From contig DYHK01000004.1 in NCBI GenBank assembly GCA_020724205.1, positions 10,649 to 18,149 of the forward strand: a stretch of 7,501 nt of DNA, read 5' to 3'. Positions 1-5,725 of the stretch are shown in pieces; the first letter of the stretch is position 1, and each line of letters starts with the position of its first letter. The stretch is from Candidatus Aenigmatarchaeum sp. GTDB taxonomy: Archaea > Nanobdellota > Nanobdellia > Pacearchaeales > GW2011-AR1. The notes below the pieces were generated by a model. That model searched no databases. It saw only the letters and a list, made by a program, of their open reading frames with translations, and was not told the DNA's origin. The translations under genes were made by a program, and so were the position numbers.

Positions 1-123
1 GCTGATTATTTTGCAAGGTGTGATTCCCAAGAGTATCTTTTATTTTATAAGGCTGAGGGAGTGAGAAAAAAGGCTATAGTTTCTATTAATTCTGGATCTG
101 ACAATTTAGGAGGGAGATTATGA
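1..123 (+). CDS. C-terminal end of an unknown protein (5'-truncated)
   Basis: Frame 1 is open from the window edge for 40 codons and ends at TGA (121-123). The tail begins ADYFARCDSQ and ends SGSDNLGGRL. It is hydrophilic, has no membrane helix, and holds one cysteine. The stop overlaps the ATG of the next gene in an ATGA arrangement (120-123). The Shine-Dalgarno sequence of the next gene lies inside this reading frame, so the two are almost surely co-transcribed and translationally coupled. I do not recognise the family. Its place in front of pilin-like genes suggests that it belongs to the same surface-structure operon, which is inference only. Confidence 0.6.
   Translation, partial: ADYFARCDSQEYLLFYKAEGVRKKAIVSINSGSDNLGGRL
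108..116 (+). promoter_or_regulatory. strong ribosome binding site for the gene at 120
   Basis: AGGAGGGAG lies 3 nt before the ATG at 120, with core GGAGG 6 nt away. It sits inside the last codons of the upstream gene and fixes the start at 120, supporting translational coupling across the ATGA overlap. Confidence 0.7.
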
Positions 124-680
124 ATAATAAGGCTAGTATAGGGACTGGTTTTACTTGGATGGCCGCAACTATATTAATTGCCTTTATGATCTTTACATTT
201 CTTGTTTTTGGAGTTGTTCCTCTAAGTAAGAATTATTTTAAAGGAGGTTTATTTGGAAGTGATAGAGAGCAAATTTACTTTTCTGGTAATAATGATTTAG
301 GTGTAAATAATAATGTCTTACTTATTATGGAAGAGAGTAAGAAAGAGGTTTCTTTATGGGCTGATGATTCTGTTTTATACACTCATAGGGATTTTCTTAA
401 TAATAAACCAGATGAGAATTTTGATAAGTTATGTGATAAGGTAAAAAGTTACTCTAGTATTATTGATTTTAAGGAAAATATTTTATATTTATCTAGTGGT
501 GAGGAGAGCTTTATTTTGGAGCATGATAGATATAATAATCAGCCTATATGTATAGTAAAACCGCTTATTACTCCAGGAGTTTACAAAACTGTTGATGAGT
601 ATATTAAGAGTGATTTTTATTTTATTACAAATAATGGAAATGTAGTTAGAGTAGTTTATGGCGAAAAGGGGTTTGTTTAA
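120..680 (+). CDS. single-helix membrane-anchored protein, pilin-like N-terminus, unknown function
   Basis: 186 residues. A short polar N-terminus (MNNKASIGTG) leads into one hydrophobic helix at about residues 11-34, then a hydrophilic domain of about 150 residues rich in Asn, Asp and Lys with two cysteines (C105, C144), which would lie outside the cell. This is the layout of archaeal pilin-like proteins, but there is no clean Lys/Arg-Gly prepilin cleavage site before the helix, so processing by a class III peptidase is uncertain; it may be a simple N-anchored protein. The start is set by a strong Shine-Dalgarno sequence. It overlaps the preceding gene by 4 nt and stops 1 nt before the next ATG (682), so it is the middle gene of a compact operon. 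The specific family is not recognised. Confidence 0.85.
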   Translation: MNNKASIGTGFTWMAATILIAFMIFTFLVFGVVPLSKNYFKGGLFGSDREQIYFSGNNDLGVNNNVLLIMEESKKEVSLWADDSVLYTHRDFLNNKPDENFDKLCDKVKSYSSIIDFKENILYLSSGEESFILEHDRYNNQPICIVKPLITPGVYKTVDEYIKSDFYFITNNGNVVRVVYGEKGFV

Positions 681-681
681 A

Positions 682-1173
682 ATGAGAAAATTAAATAACA
701 TTAATAAGAAGGGAGGGGTTCCAATTGTTGTACTCTTATTTACTTTTGGAGTTTTTGTATTGATAATTATGGCCTTAATTACTTTTAACTCTAGTGGTAG
801 TTTTGCTGGAAAAAAGATTTTTACGGGTACTTTATTTGAGAATGTTTATACTAAAGAACAGATTATTGATTATGCTATCCAGTCTTCCTTAGAAAGAGCT
901 TCTAAAGATTTTAGTGGAGAAGAGAAGGAGTTTGTTAATTTATTTAAAACAGAGTTTGAGAGACATAAGAGAGTTAATTCTGGAACTGGTGAGAGTGTGT
1001 TTTCTCCTATAGAGCTTGAGCAGGTCTTTAATCAAATTAGTGAGGAAAATATAGAGATTATTTTTTCTAATGATAGAGAGATAAGTTTTAGTGCTGAAAT
1101 GAGTATTAATGCTGAGGAGAATGGTGTGAATGTAACTTATACCTATCTTAAAGAATATAAAGTTAATATTTAA
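682..1173 (+). CDS. prepilin-like protein with N-terminal KKGG and one membrane helix
   Basis: 163 residues from the ATG at 682. The N-terminus is basic and ends in Lys-Lys-Gly-Gly at residues 9-12, followed by an uninterrupted hydrophobic stretch to about residue 35, then a soluble, acidic, mostly helical-looking domain (YTKEQIIDYAIQSSLERASK region) and a more beta-like end. A short basic leader, Gly and then a long helix fits a class III signal peptide, so it may be a substrate of the peptidase at 1973. No cysteines. An in-frame ATG at 658 would add 8 residues and overlap the upstream gene by 23 nt. I prefer 682: AAAAGGGG (664-671) lies 10 nt before it, and the KKGG motif then sits at the usual short distance from the start. 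Similar KKGG-plus-helix proteins are, to my recollection, common in Pacearchaeota/Woesearchaeota. Function unknown. Confidence 0.85.
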   Translation: MRKLNNINKKGGVPIVVLLFTFGVFVLIIMALITFNSSGSFAGKKIFTGTLFENVYTKEQIIDYAIQSSLERASKDFSGEEKEFVNLFKTEFERHKRVNSGTGESVFSPIELEQVFNQISEENIEIIFSNDREISFSAEMSINAEENGVNVTYTYLKEYKVNI

Positions 1174-1197
1174 GTTTAGTAAGATTGAAGAGCAATA

Positions 1198-1205
1198 TTT
1201 ATAAA
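1198..1205 (+). promoter_or_regulatory. TATA box for the prepilin-like gene at 1239
   Basis: TTTATAAA matches the archaeal TATA consensus. A start of transcription about 25 nt downstream (around 1227) would leave a leader of roughly 12 nt that just holds the GAGGT ribosome site at 1230-1234. It lies in the 65-nt gap after the preceding gene, so the gene at 1239 can be expressed independently of it. Confidence 0.6.
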
Positions 1206-1238
1206 CTAAAAATCAGTCTATAATTTATAGAGGTTGAT

Positions 1239-1694
1239 ATGAATAATTTTAATTTAGGAGGAGATAAAAAGGGTCAGGAGTTTTCAATTACTACTCTTTT
1301 GATTTTAGTCTTAGGTATTATTGTTTTAGTTATAGTTGTTGTTGGATTTACTTATGGATGGAATTTTATCTTTGGTAAGATAGGCTTACTTCCTGGTCAG
1401 GATTTACAAGCTGTTGCTAAGTCCTGTGAGATAGCTGCAGAACAAGACTTAAAGATTGATTACTGTAGTCAGTTTAAGGCTGTGACTCTTCCAGGTTCAA
1501 GTGGAAAGACTTATATTAACTGCGAATATCCAGGATTAGAATTAACTAAAAAACTTGGTTCTGATTGTGGAAACGATGAAGCTAAAAAATTTTGTAATAA
1601 TATAGCTCCTGAGAAAAGAGCTGATACAAAAATATATGATAAGAATGACTTAAGAGATTGTGCAACTCTTACAGCTGAAGTACCTGCCGATTAA
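1239..1694 (+). CDS. class III signal-peptide (type IV pilin-like) protein with six cysteines
   Basis: 151 residues. The N-terminus carries a short hydrophilic leader ending Asp-Lys-Lys-Gly (residues 9-12), followed by Gln13-Glu14 and a long hydrophobic helix to about residue 46. KKG followed by Q, with a Glu just inside the helix, is the best match in this window to archaeal prepilin processing sites; cleavage would fall after Gly12. The exported part is about 105 residues and holds six cysteines (63, 76, 95, 110, 119, 141), an even number compatible with three disulfides in a surface-exposed domain. The start is supported by GAGGT 4 nt upstream and a TATA box further up. It is followed 12 nt later by a small basic ORF and then by a prepilin peptidase gene, which strengthens the pilin-like reading. 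Whether it forms a filament, is a minor pilin or is only a membrane-anchored binding protein cannot be told from sequence. Confidence 0.88.
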   Translation: MNNFNLGGDKKGQEFSITTLLILVLGIIVLVIVVVGFTYGWNFIFGKIGLLPGQDLQAVAKSCEIAAEQDLKIDYCSQFKAVTLPGSSGKTYINCEYPGLELTKKLGSDCGNDEAKKFCNNIAPEKRADTKIYDKNDLRDCATLTAEVPAD

Positions 1695-1706
1695 TTCTTC
1701 ATAAAA

Positions 1707-1814
1707 ATGTCAGATGATTATGGATTTTCTGGAAAGAGAACAACTAAAAAGGATTTAAGAAGAAAGAGAAAGGATAGAGGATATAAGAAGGGCGGACAGC
1801 ATAGAGCTGATTAA
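1707..1814 (+). CDS. highly basic 35-residue microprotein, unknown function
   Basis: A short uninterrupted reading frame with ATG at 1707 and TAA at 1812-1814, starting 12 nt after the stop of the pilin-like gene. It contains 13 Lys/Arg out of 35 residues, one His and five Asp; the centre is a run of basic residues (KKDLRRKRKDRGYKKGG). It has no membrane segment and no cysteines. Support for coding: it fits the same-strand gap neatly and its codons (AAG, AGA, GAT, GGA) match the neighbours. Against: no Shine-Dalgarno sequence before the ATG, and its length is within what chance allows. If real, the composition suggests nucleic-acid or ribosome binding, or interaction with an acidic partner. 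No family recognised. Confidence 0.45.
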   Translation: MSDDYGFSGKRTTKKDLRRKRKDRGYKKGGQHRAD

Positions 1815-1844
1815 TAAGTAAGTTAATGATATATCTTCACCAAA

Positions 1845-1854
1845 CTTATATAAG
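1845..1854 (+). promoter_or_regulatory. candidate TATA box upstream of the prepilin peptidase
   Basis: CTTATATAAG is a perfect palindrome with a TATA core (1846-1853), preceded by ACCAAA, which resembles a BRE element. Transcription from about 1875 would leave a leader of roughly 75-100 nt for the peptidase gene. The rest of the 1815-1972 gap is A+T-rich and shows nothing else except a second TATA-like site at 1944. Confidence 0.4.
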
Positions 1855-1943
1855 CTATCTAATTTTCTCATTAATTAATCAATTTACAGTTAACAAATAC
1901 CCTATAGGTTTTAGAAGTATTTACTTACTCTTTTTAAGTTAGA

Positions 1944-1951
1944 TTTATTAA
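1944..1951 (+). promoter_or_regulatory. TATA-like element for leaderless start at 1973
   Basis: TTTATTAA is centred about 25 nt before the ATG at 1973, the spacing expected for a leaderless archaeal transcript. Other genes in this window (starts 3510, 4643, 6684) show the same spacing, which supports ATG 1973 over the upstream TTG at 1952. Confidence 0.4.
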
Positions 1952-1972
1952 TTGAGTATTATTTTTCTTATT

Positions 1973-2830
1973 ATGATATTTTGGTTGCTATTTGTTATTG
2001 CATTTATATGGGTTGTATTTGCAGTTGTACAGGATCTGAAGAGTAGAGAGATTGCAAACTGGTTAAATTTTAGCTTGATTATATTTGCTTTGGCTATTAG
2101 ATTCTTTTATGGTGTGTTTACTAAAGAACCTTGGTATTTTGTATTTGGGCTTATTGGCTTAGGAGTGTTTTTCTTACTTGGAAATTTGTTTTATTATTCT
2201 AGGTTTTTTGCAGGAGGGGATGCTAAGCTTCTTATTGCTCTTGGAACTATAATTCCATTTTCTTTAGATTATAGAGAAAATATAGCTATTAGTTTAATCT
2301 TCCTTATTTCATTGATATTATTAGGAGGAGTTTATAGTTTGGTTTACAGCGTGGTTTTAGCTAGTAAGAATAAGATTAAGTTTATTAGGGAGTTTAAGAG
2401 TTATTCTAAGAAGTATGAGACTTATCTAACTTATTCTGTTGGATTTTTACTTTTAATGTTAATTGTTTTCTTTTTTTTATTAGACTTGGTCTGGATACTT
2501 TTAGGAATTATTGTACTCTTAATTCCTTTAAGTTTAATTTATTCTAAGTCTATTGAGAGTTCGTGTATGTATAAGTATCTTGATTCTAAGAAGGTAGGTG
2601 TTGGAGAGTGGTTGGGAGAGAATATTAGGGTTAGGGGTAAGAAAATAGAGGGTAGCTGGGATGGATTAAGTTTAGAAGAGGTTAATTTTATACATAAAAA
2701 TTATAGGAAGAAGATTTTGATAAAGCAAGGAATCCCTTTCAGCCCTGCATTTCTAATGGCTTTAATTGTTATCTTTGTTATATATTATTTTTTTAATGCT
2801 GACTGGTATTTGTTTTTCTTGTTTAATTAA
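1973..2830 (+). CDS. prepilin peptidase, A24 aspartic protease family (FlaK/PibD-like)
   Basis: Membrane aspartic protease expected to cut class III signal peptides of archaeal prepilins and archaellins on the cytoplasmic side. 285 residues from ATG 1973; an in-frame TTG at 1952 adds seven (numbering here is from the TTG). The first helix (about 5-26) ends in QDLKSREIANW, with the first catalytic Asp at 28. The second signature GGDAKLL places the second Asp at 90, the A24 hallmark. More helices follow at about 95-130 and 158-198. A C-terminal cytoplasmic loop (SKKVGVGEWLGENIRV region) leads to IPFSPAF at 261-267 and a last helix. This long C-terminal extension is longer than the minimal A24 core but, to my recollection, recurs in archaeal members. 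The neighbours upstream are prepilin-like proteins, its likely substrates. No Shine-Dalgarno sequence is seen. The stop overlaps the convergent HIT gene in a TTAA. Confidence 0.9.
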   Translation: MIFWLLFVIAFIWVVFAVVQDLKSREIANWLNFSLIIFALAIRFFYGVFTKEPWYFVFGLIGLGVFFLLGNLFYYSRFFAGGDAKLLIALGTIIPFSLDYRENIAISLIFLISLILLGGVYSLVYSVVLASKNKIKFIREFKSYSKKYETYLTYSVGFLLLMLIVFFFLLDLVWILLGIIVLLIPLSLIYSKSIESSCMYKYLDSKKVGVGEWLGENIRVRGKKIEGSWDGLSLEEVNFIHKNYRKKILIKQGIPFSPAFLMALIVIFVIYYFFNADWYLFFLFN

Positions 2831-3510
2831 GGAATTCTTCTTGGGTATTTTTCAAGGTGAGACTTCTTAGGTTTTGGTTCCCTTACCTTTTTTTCAGCTT
2901 TTTCTTTCTTAACTTTTTTTTCTTTTGGTTTATCTTCACTACTTGAGGCTTCTTTAGTTATTATAATTTCTTGAAGCTTTTTTAGATCGTCTTCAGAGGC
3001 TTTTTTTCTTTCAGAAGGAATTTCATCTGAGTATAAAGGAATAATATTAATTATTCCGTGATTGAACATTTCTGATTTTTGTATATGGACTTTCTTTACA
3101 TCTAATCTTTTTTTCATTAATTCTGAAACTCCTTTTGCAAAGTCTTCTAGCTCTATTGTAATATTATTTTGCGTTATGTGTGATTTGGGAATAATTATTA
3201 TGTGTCCGTGAGATAAGGGGTTAATTTCAAGAACAGCTAGTGCTGAGGGATTTTCTGCTATTTTGTAGCTAGGTATCTTTCCTGAAGAGATTTGACAGAA
3301 GATGCAGCTCATACCTTCGTTAGTCTCAGAATCTCCGTTTTCACTAGAGGATAGCATTTTATTTTTTATTAAGAAGGATTCAAGTTCTTCAGGAGACATT
3401 GATTCTATCTGGGCTATAGCTTCTTCTCTTTGATCTTCAGAATAGTCTTGATTTTCTAAGTGACTGATTAACTGTTTCTTTATACTTTTTACCTGTTCTG
3501 GGCTTAGCAT
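2827..3510 (-). CDS. HIT-superfamily protein with degenerate active site and long basic C-terminal tail
   Basis: 227 residues in three parts. Residues 1-55 form a helical N-terminal domain (two short helices, PEQ and SPEELESFL motifs). Residues 67-160 are a HIT fold: CIFC at 69-72, IPSYKI, then NPLSHGHIIIIPKSHI (98-112), and the motif region HGIINIIP at 151-158. In active HIT enzymes (nucleotide hydrolases/transferases) the last motif is His-x-His-x-His and the second His is the nucleophile. Here these positions are His151, Ile153, Asn155, so catalysis is probably lost. By comparison with GalT, the zinc ligands would be Cys69, Cys72, His111 and His151, all present. Residues 160-227 are Lys/Glu-rich and end YPRRIP. 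I infer a zinc-stabilised nucleotide- or protein-binding role. The ATG at 3510 lies about 25 nt from a TATA box with no Shine-Dalgarno sequence, so it is probably leaderless. Confidence 0.85.
   Translation of the reverse strand: MLSPEQVKSIKKQLISHLENQDYSEDQREEAIAQIESMSPEELESFLIKNKMLSSSENGDSETNEGMSCIFCQISSGKIPSYKIAENPSALAVLEINPLSHGHIIIIPKSHITQNNITIELEDFAKGVSELMKKRLDVKKVHIQKSEMFNHGIINIIPLYSDEIPSERKKASEDDLKKLQEIIITKEASSSEDKPKEKKVKKEKAEKKVREPKPKKSHLEKYPRRIP
2888..2921 (+). terminator. T-run terminator of the prepilin peptidase gene, inside the HIT gene
   Basis: Just 57 nt after the peptidase stop the plus strand carries T7 (2888-2894), T5 (2899-2903) and T8 (2914-2921). Archaeal transcription commonly ends at such U-tracts. 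The runs come from Lys codons in the basic tail of the convergent HIT gene, so this stretch would serve both purposes. There is no other space for a terminator because the two genes overlap. Confidence 0.5.
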
Positions 3511-3530
3511 TTAAGTATAGGAATAATAAG

Positions 3531-3540
3531 ATTTATATAT
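3531..3540. promoter_or_regulatory. shared TATA region of two divergent genes
   Basis: ATTTATATAT reads as a TATA box on both strands. On the minus strand its centre is 25 nt from the HIT start codon (3510), giving a leaderless mRNA. On the plus strand it would start transcription near 3560, leaving a short leader with AAGGTG (3567-3572 region) before ATG 3577. A second copy of GATTTATAT lies 20 bp away (3530 and 3550), so two separate promoters are equally possible. Confidence 0.5.
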
Positions 3541-3576
3541 TTATATTTAGATTTATATGTATAAAAAAGGTGCTAA

Positions 3577-3843
3577 ATGAATAGAGCTATCGGTTATTTG
3601 ATTTCTTTGGTTGGAATTGCTGTACTTGCTTTAAGTGTGGAAGCTGTAAGAATAAGTTTGGGAATTGATGTTTTGTTTCCTTTCATTAGTGGAGTTAGCC
3701 AGTATGTGCTTATGGTTATTGGAGCTATTATAATTGTTGTTGGAGTTTTTGTTCTTAGATCTTCTGGAAGAGGAAGGCAACATAAAGAAGTTCCAATATA
3801 TCACGGAAAAGATGTAGTTGGCTTTAGAAGAATGGGTAAGTAG
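3577..3843 (+). CDS. small two-helix membrane protein with conserved-looking basic tail
   Basis: 88 residues. Two hydrophobic helices at about 4-24 and 42-60 are separated by a short loop (VRISLGIDVLFPFISG). A basic, Gly/Arg-rich cytoplasmic tail follows and ends in EVPIYHGKDVVGFRRMGK. By the positive-inside rule the tail is in the cytoplasm. The order of the final motif suggests a constrained binding segment rather than random sequence, and to my recollection similar small proteins occur in Woesearchaeota, with no function assigned. AAGGTG lies 5 nt before the ATG. It is divergent from the HIT gene across 66 bp and convergent with the next gene (5-nt gap between stops). Possibly co-regulated with the HIT gene through the shared promoter region. 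Confidence 0.82.
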   Translation: MNRAIGYLISLVGIAVLALSVEAVRISLGIDVLFPFISGVSQYVLMVIGAIIIVVGVFVLRSSGRGRQHKEVPIYHGKDVVGFRRMGK

Positions 3844-3848
3844 GAAGA

Positions 3849-4643
3849 TTAATAATCAAAAGATCTTGGTCCTGAACCAAGTCTTCTTAATCTATTAACT
3901 ATTCTTCTTCTTTCATTAAGATTAGTTTGTGATGGATTAGGTCCGGCAGAATCAATAAGATATCTAAGTCTTCCTTGAAGAGTATTTATTTCACTTTCTT
4001 TAGATTCTGACTCAAATCTTCTTATATCTTCTCCTCTAAAGTAGGCTGATATTCTCCTATCAAAAATAAACATAATAATCACTCCTATAAGACTGAAAAT
4101 GTATATATAGTTTGCAAGAGTTCCAAGACTATCTGCAGAATAAATCCATAAGACCATAAATACTATTCCAACAAATCCCCATACGATTCTTCTTCCCATT
4201 CCTGAGAGACCCATATGGTGTGTTCCATAAGCTAATACTAAGAAAGGTAGAAGAGTTGTTACTACAACTCCTAAGATAATATCATTTTGAGACATGAACC
4301 TTACTGCTAGAAGAGAGATAACGAGGGAGATTGTCATTGAAATTCCTCTATAACCTTGAGTTAAGGGTAAACGCTCAAGAACCATAAAAACTACAACAAA
4401 CAATAAAATAAGAATCATCACTTGAGTAAAAAATAACTCACTACCTGAATAGCTATTTGGACCTAATAATAATTCAAAAATTGGGACTAAAAATCTTGTT
4501 CCCTGATCTATTATTTGTCTAACTCCTTCTCCTAGATCTATATTTGAGAATCCACCACCAAATTGAGCTGAGACTAGAGTAATGAATAATATAGAAAGTG
4601 TTATTGTTAAAGTAAATAATGCTAATCCTCTTTTTGTATTCAT
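3849..4643 (-). CDS. polytopic membrane protein with signal peptide, paralogous family member A
   Basis: 264 residues. The N-terminus is a signal peptide: basic MNTKR, a hydrophobic core, and a likely cut after Ala26 (VSA|QFGGG). A short external segment with LVPIFELLLG (52-61) is followed by helices at about 70-91, 100-117, 123-142, 152-170 and 176-195. A hydrophilic, Arg-rich C-terminal tail (196-264) is likely cytoplasmic and partly coiled (residues 210-232). Blocks alignable with the protein at 4774: S-LLAVRF against S-ILGIRF, RRIVWGF...VLWIYSAD against RRVGWTL...VLWFYNAD, and IFDRRI against LFDGTL. The two are therefore paralogues. Function unknown; I recall comparable hypothetical proteins in Pacearchaeota/Woesearchaeota. 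ATG 4643 lies 25 nt from a TATA box with no Shine-Dalgarno sequence, so probably leaderless. Confidence 0.85.
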   Translation of the reverse strand: MNTKRGLALFTLTITLSILFITLVSAQFGGGFSNIDLGEGVRQIIDQGTRFLVPIFELLLGPNSYSGSELFFTQVMILILLFVVVFMVLERLPLTQGYRGISMTISLVISLLAVRFMSQNDIILGVVVTTLLPFLVLAYGTHHMGLSGMGRRIVWGFVGIVFMVLWIYSADSLGTLANYIYIFSLIGVIIMFIFDRRISAYFRGEDIRRFESESKESEINTLQGRLRYLIDSAGPNPSQTNLNERRRIVNRLRRLGSGPRSFDY

Positions 4644-4664
4644 TAATTTTATATGTTCGGGAAG

Positions 4665-4672
4665 TTTAAAAA
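4665..4672 (-). promoter_or_regulatory. TATA box for the leaderless gene starting at 4643
   Basis: On the minus strand TTTTTAAA is centred about 25 nt before the ATG at 4643. No ribosome site lies between them, so a leaderless transcript is expected. Confidence 0.55.
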
Positions 4673-4730
4673 GATTTGTTTTGATAAATGATTATATCTT
4701 ATGATTTTATATACTGAAAATTACGAAATG

Positions 4731-4738
4731 TTTATAAA
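4731..4738 (+). promoter_or_regulatory. TATA box for the gene at 4774
   Basis: TTTATAAA preceded by CGAAATG (BRE-like). A transcript start near 4760 gives a leader of about 14 nt without a clear Shine-Dalgarno sequence. Together with the minus-strand box at 4665 it makes 4644-4773 a divergent promoter region for two paralogues. Confidence 0.6.
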
Positions 4739-4773
4739 TAAGATTAAGCTCTTTTATTTATTGGGTTATTATT

Positions 4774-5691
4774 ATGGCTAAGGTTAAAAAAAGAAGTGTT
4801 AAACATAAGGTTAAGAGAAGATCTTTACCTTCTATTAGATCTTCAAGTAGAGTTAATTTTAAACAAGATATTTTAAAATCATATACTTTTTGGATTTTAA
4901 TAGCTTTAATAGCAGTCATGGTTATTTTTTCAGTTGTTAAGTTAATTAATCCTTCACCAAGTTTAGCTCCAGGAGATGGAACTTCAAATCAATTTGTTGA
5001 TCAAGTTGTTTCTGTTGTAACTGGAGGTATTGATTTAGTTACTAATGCAGGAAGTCCATTATTTTCTGCACTTCTTGGGGATGTTGCTCAAGGAAGTGAT
5101 TTATTTGTTAAGACTTTAATATTTTTATTAGTAGTTTTAGTTACTGTTGCTGTCTTGGAACAGGTTTCTTTCTTTTCAGCTAGACCTTGGATGCAATTTG
5201 GTGTTGGAGGTATAGTTTCTATTTTAGGTATAAGATTTATTCCAAATGATATGATTACTGCTATAGCCTTTCCTTCAAGTGTTTTTGTTGCTTCAATAGC
5301 TATAGGTTTACCATTTCTTTTATATGGTATTGTATTACATAATTCTATTAAAAATACTTACTTAAGAAGAGTTGGATGGACTTTATTTGCGACTATGGTT
5401 GTTGTTTTATGGTTTTATAATGCTGATAAACCTTATTTTTATTCAATTTATTTAACTTTCTTAATATTTACTGCTATTGCTTTCCTATTTGACGGTACTT
5501 TACAACATTTTTTAAATGTTTCAAGATCTCAAAGAAATGTCGAAGGAGTAACAGAAAGACAAAGAAATAGAATCTTAGGAGAAATAAACGATTTGGAATC
5601 TGCTTATAGAGCTACTACAATACCTTCAAGACGTGTTGAAATTGAGAGAGACATTGCTAGTCTTAAAATTGCTCTTAAAAGATTGAAATAG
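4774..5691 (+). CDS. polytopic membrane protein with basic N-terminus, paralogous family member B
   Basis: 305 residues. The first 35 residues are very basic (AKVKKRSVKHKVKRRS at 2-17) and should stay in the cytoplasm. A first helix follows at about 37-56, then an external segment of about 50 residues containing SPLFSALLGD (94-103). Helices follow at about 109-130, 141-156, 162-188, 198-214 and 223-240. The C-terminal tail (245-305) is charged and probably coiled-coil (VTERQRNRILGEINDLESAY, 259-278, then a second helical stretch). The core aligns with the divergent gene at 4643 and less well with the next gene at 5726. It differs from both in having a basic cytoplasmic extension in place of a cleavable signal. 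No catalytic motif is visible. A six-helix protein with a coiled tail could be a channel, holin-like or secretion-scaffold protein, but nothing here decides this. Confidence 0.85.
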   Translation: MAKVKKRSVKHKVKRRSLPSIRSSSRVNFKQDILKSYTFWILIALIAVMVIFSVVKLINPSPSLAPGDGTSNQFVDQVVSVVTGGIDLVTNAGSPLFSALLGDVAQGSDLFVKTLIFLLVVLVTVAVLEQVSFFSARPWMQFGVGGIVSILGIRFIPNDMITAIAFPSSVFVASIAIGLPFLLYGIVLHNSIKNTYLRRVGWTLFATMVVVLWFYNADKPYFYSIYLTFLIFTAIAFLFDGTLQHFLNVSRSQRNVEGVTERQRNRILGEINDLESAYRATTIPSRRVEIERDIASLKIALKRLK

Positions 5692-5695
5692 TAAT

Positions 5696-5704
5696 TATTA
5701 AAAA
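5696..5704 (+). promoter_or_regulatory. possible TATA box for the gene at 5726
   Basis: TTATTAAAA is centred about 25 nt before ATG 5726, right after the stop of the preceding gene. No Shine-Dalgarno sequence precedes the ATG, so the gene could be transcribed leaderless on its own as well as by read-through from 4774. Confidence 0.4.
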
Positions 5705-5725
5705 CTTATTTTATTTACTATATTT

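Noticed and set aside
658..681. Upstream ATG for the KKGG protein
   Set aside because: It would overlap the upstream gene by 23 nt without a ribosome site; ATG 682 has AAAAGGGG upstream and puts the prepilin-type motif at a normal distance.
489..701. 70-codon open frame on the minus strand
   Set aside because: It lies opposite the well-supported genes at 120 and 682, has a composition expected of A+T-rich antisense sequence, and has no ribosome site or recognisable domain.
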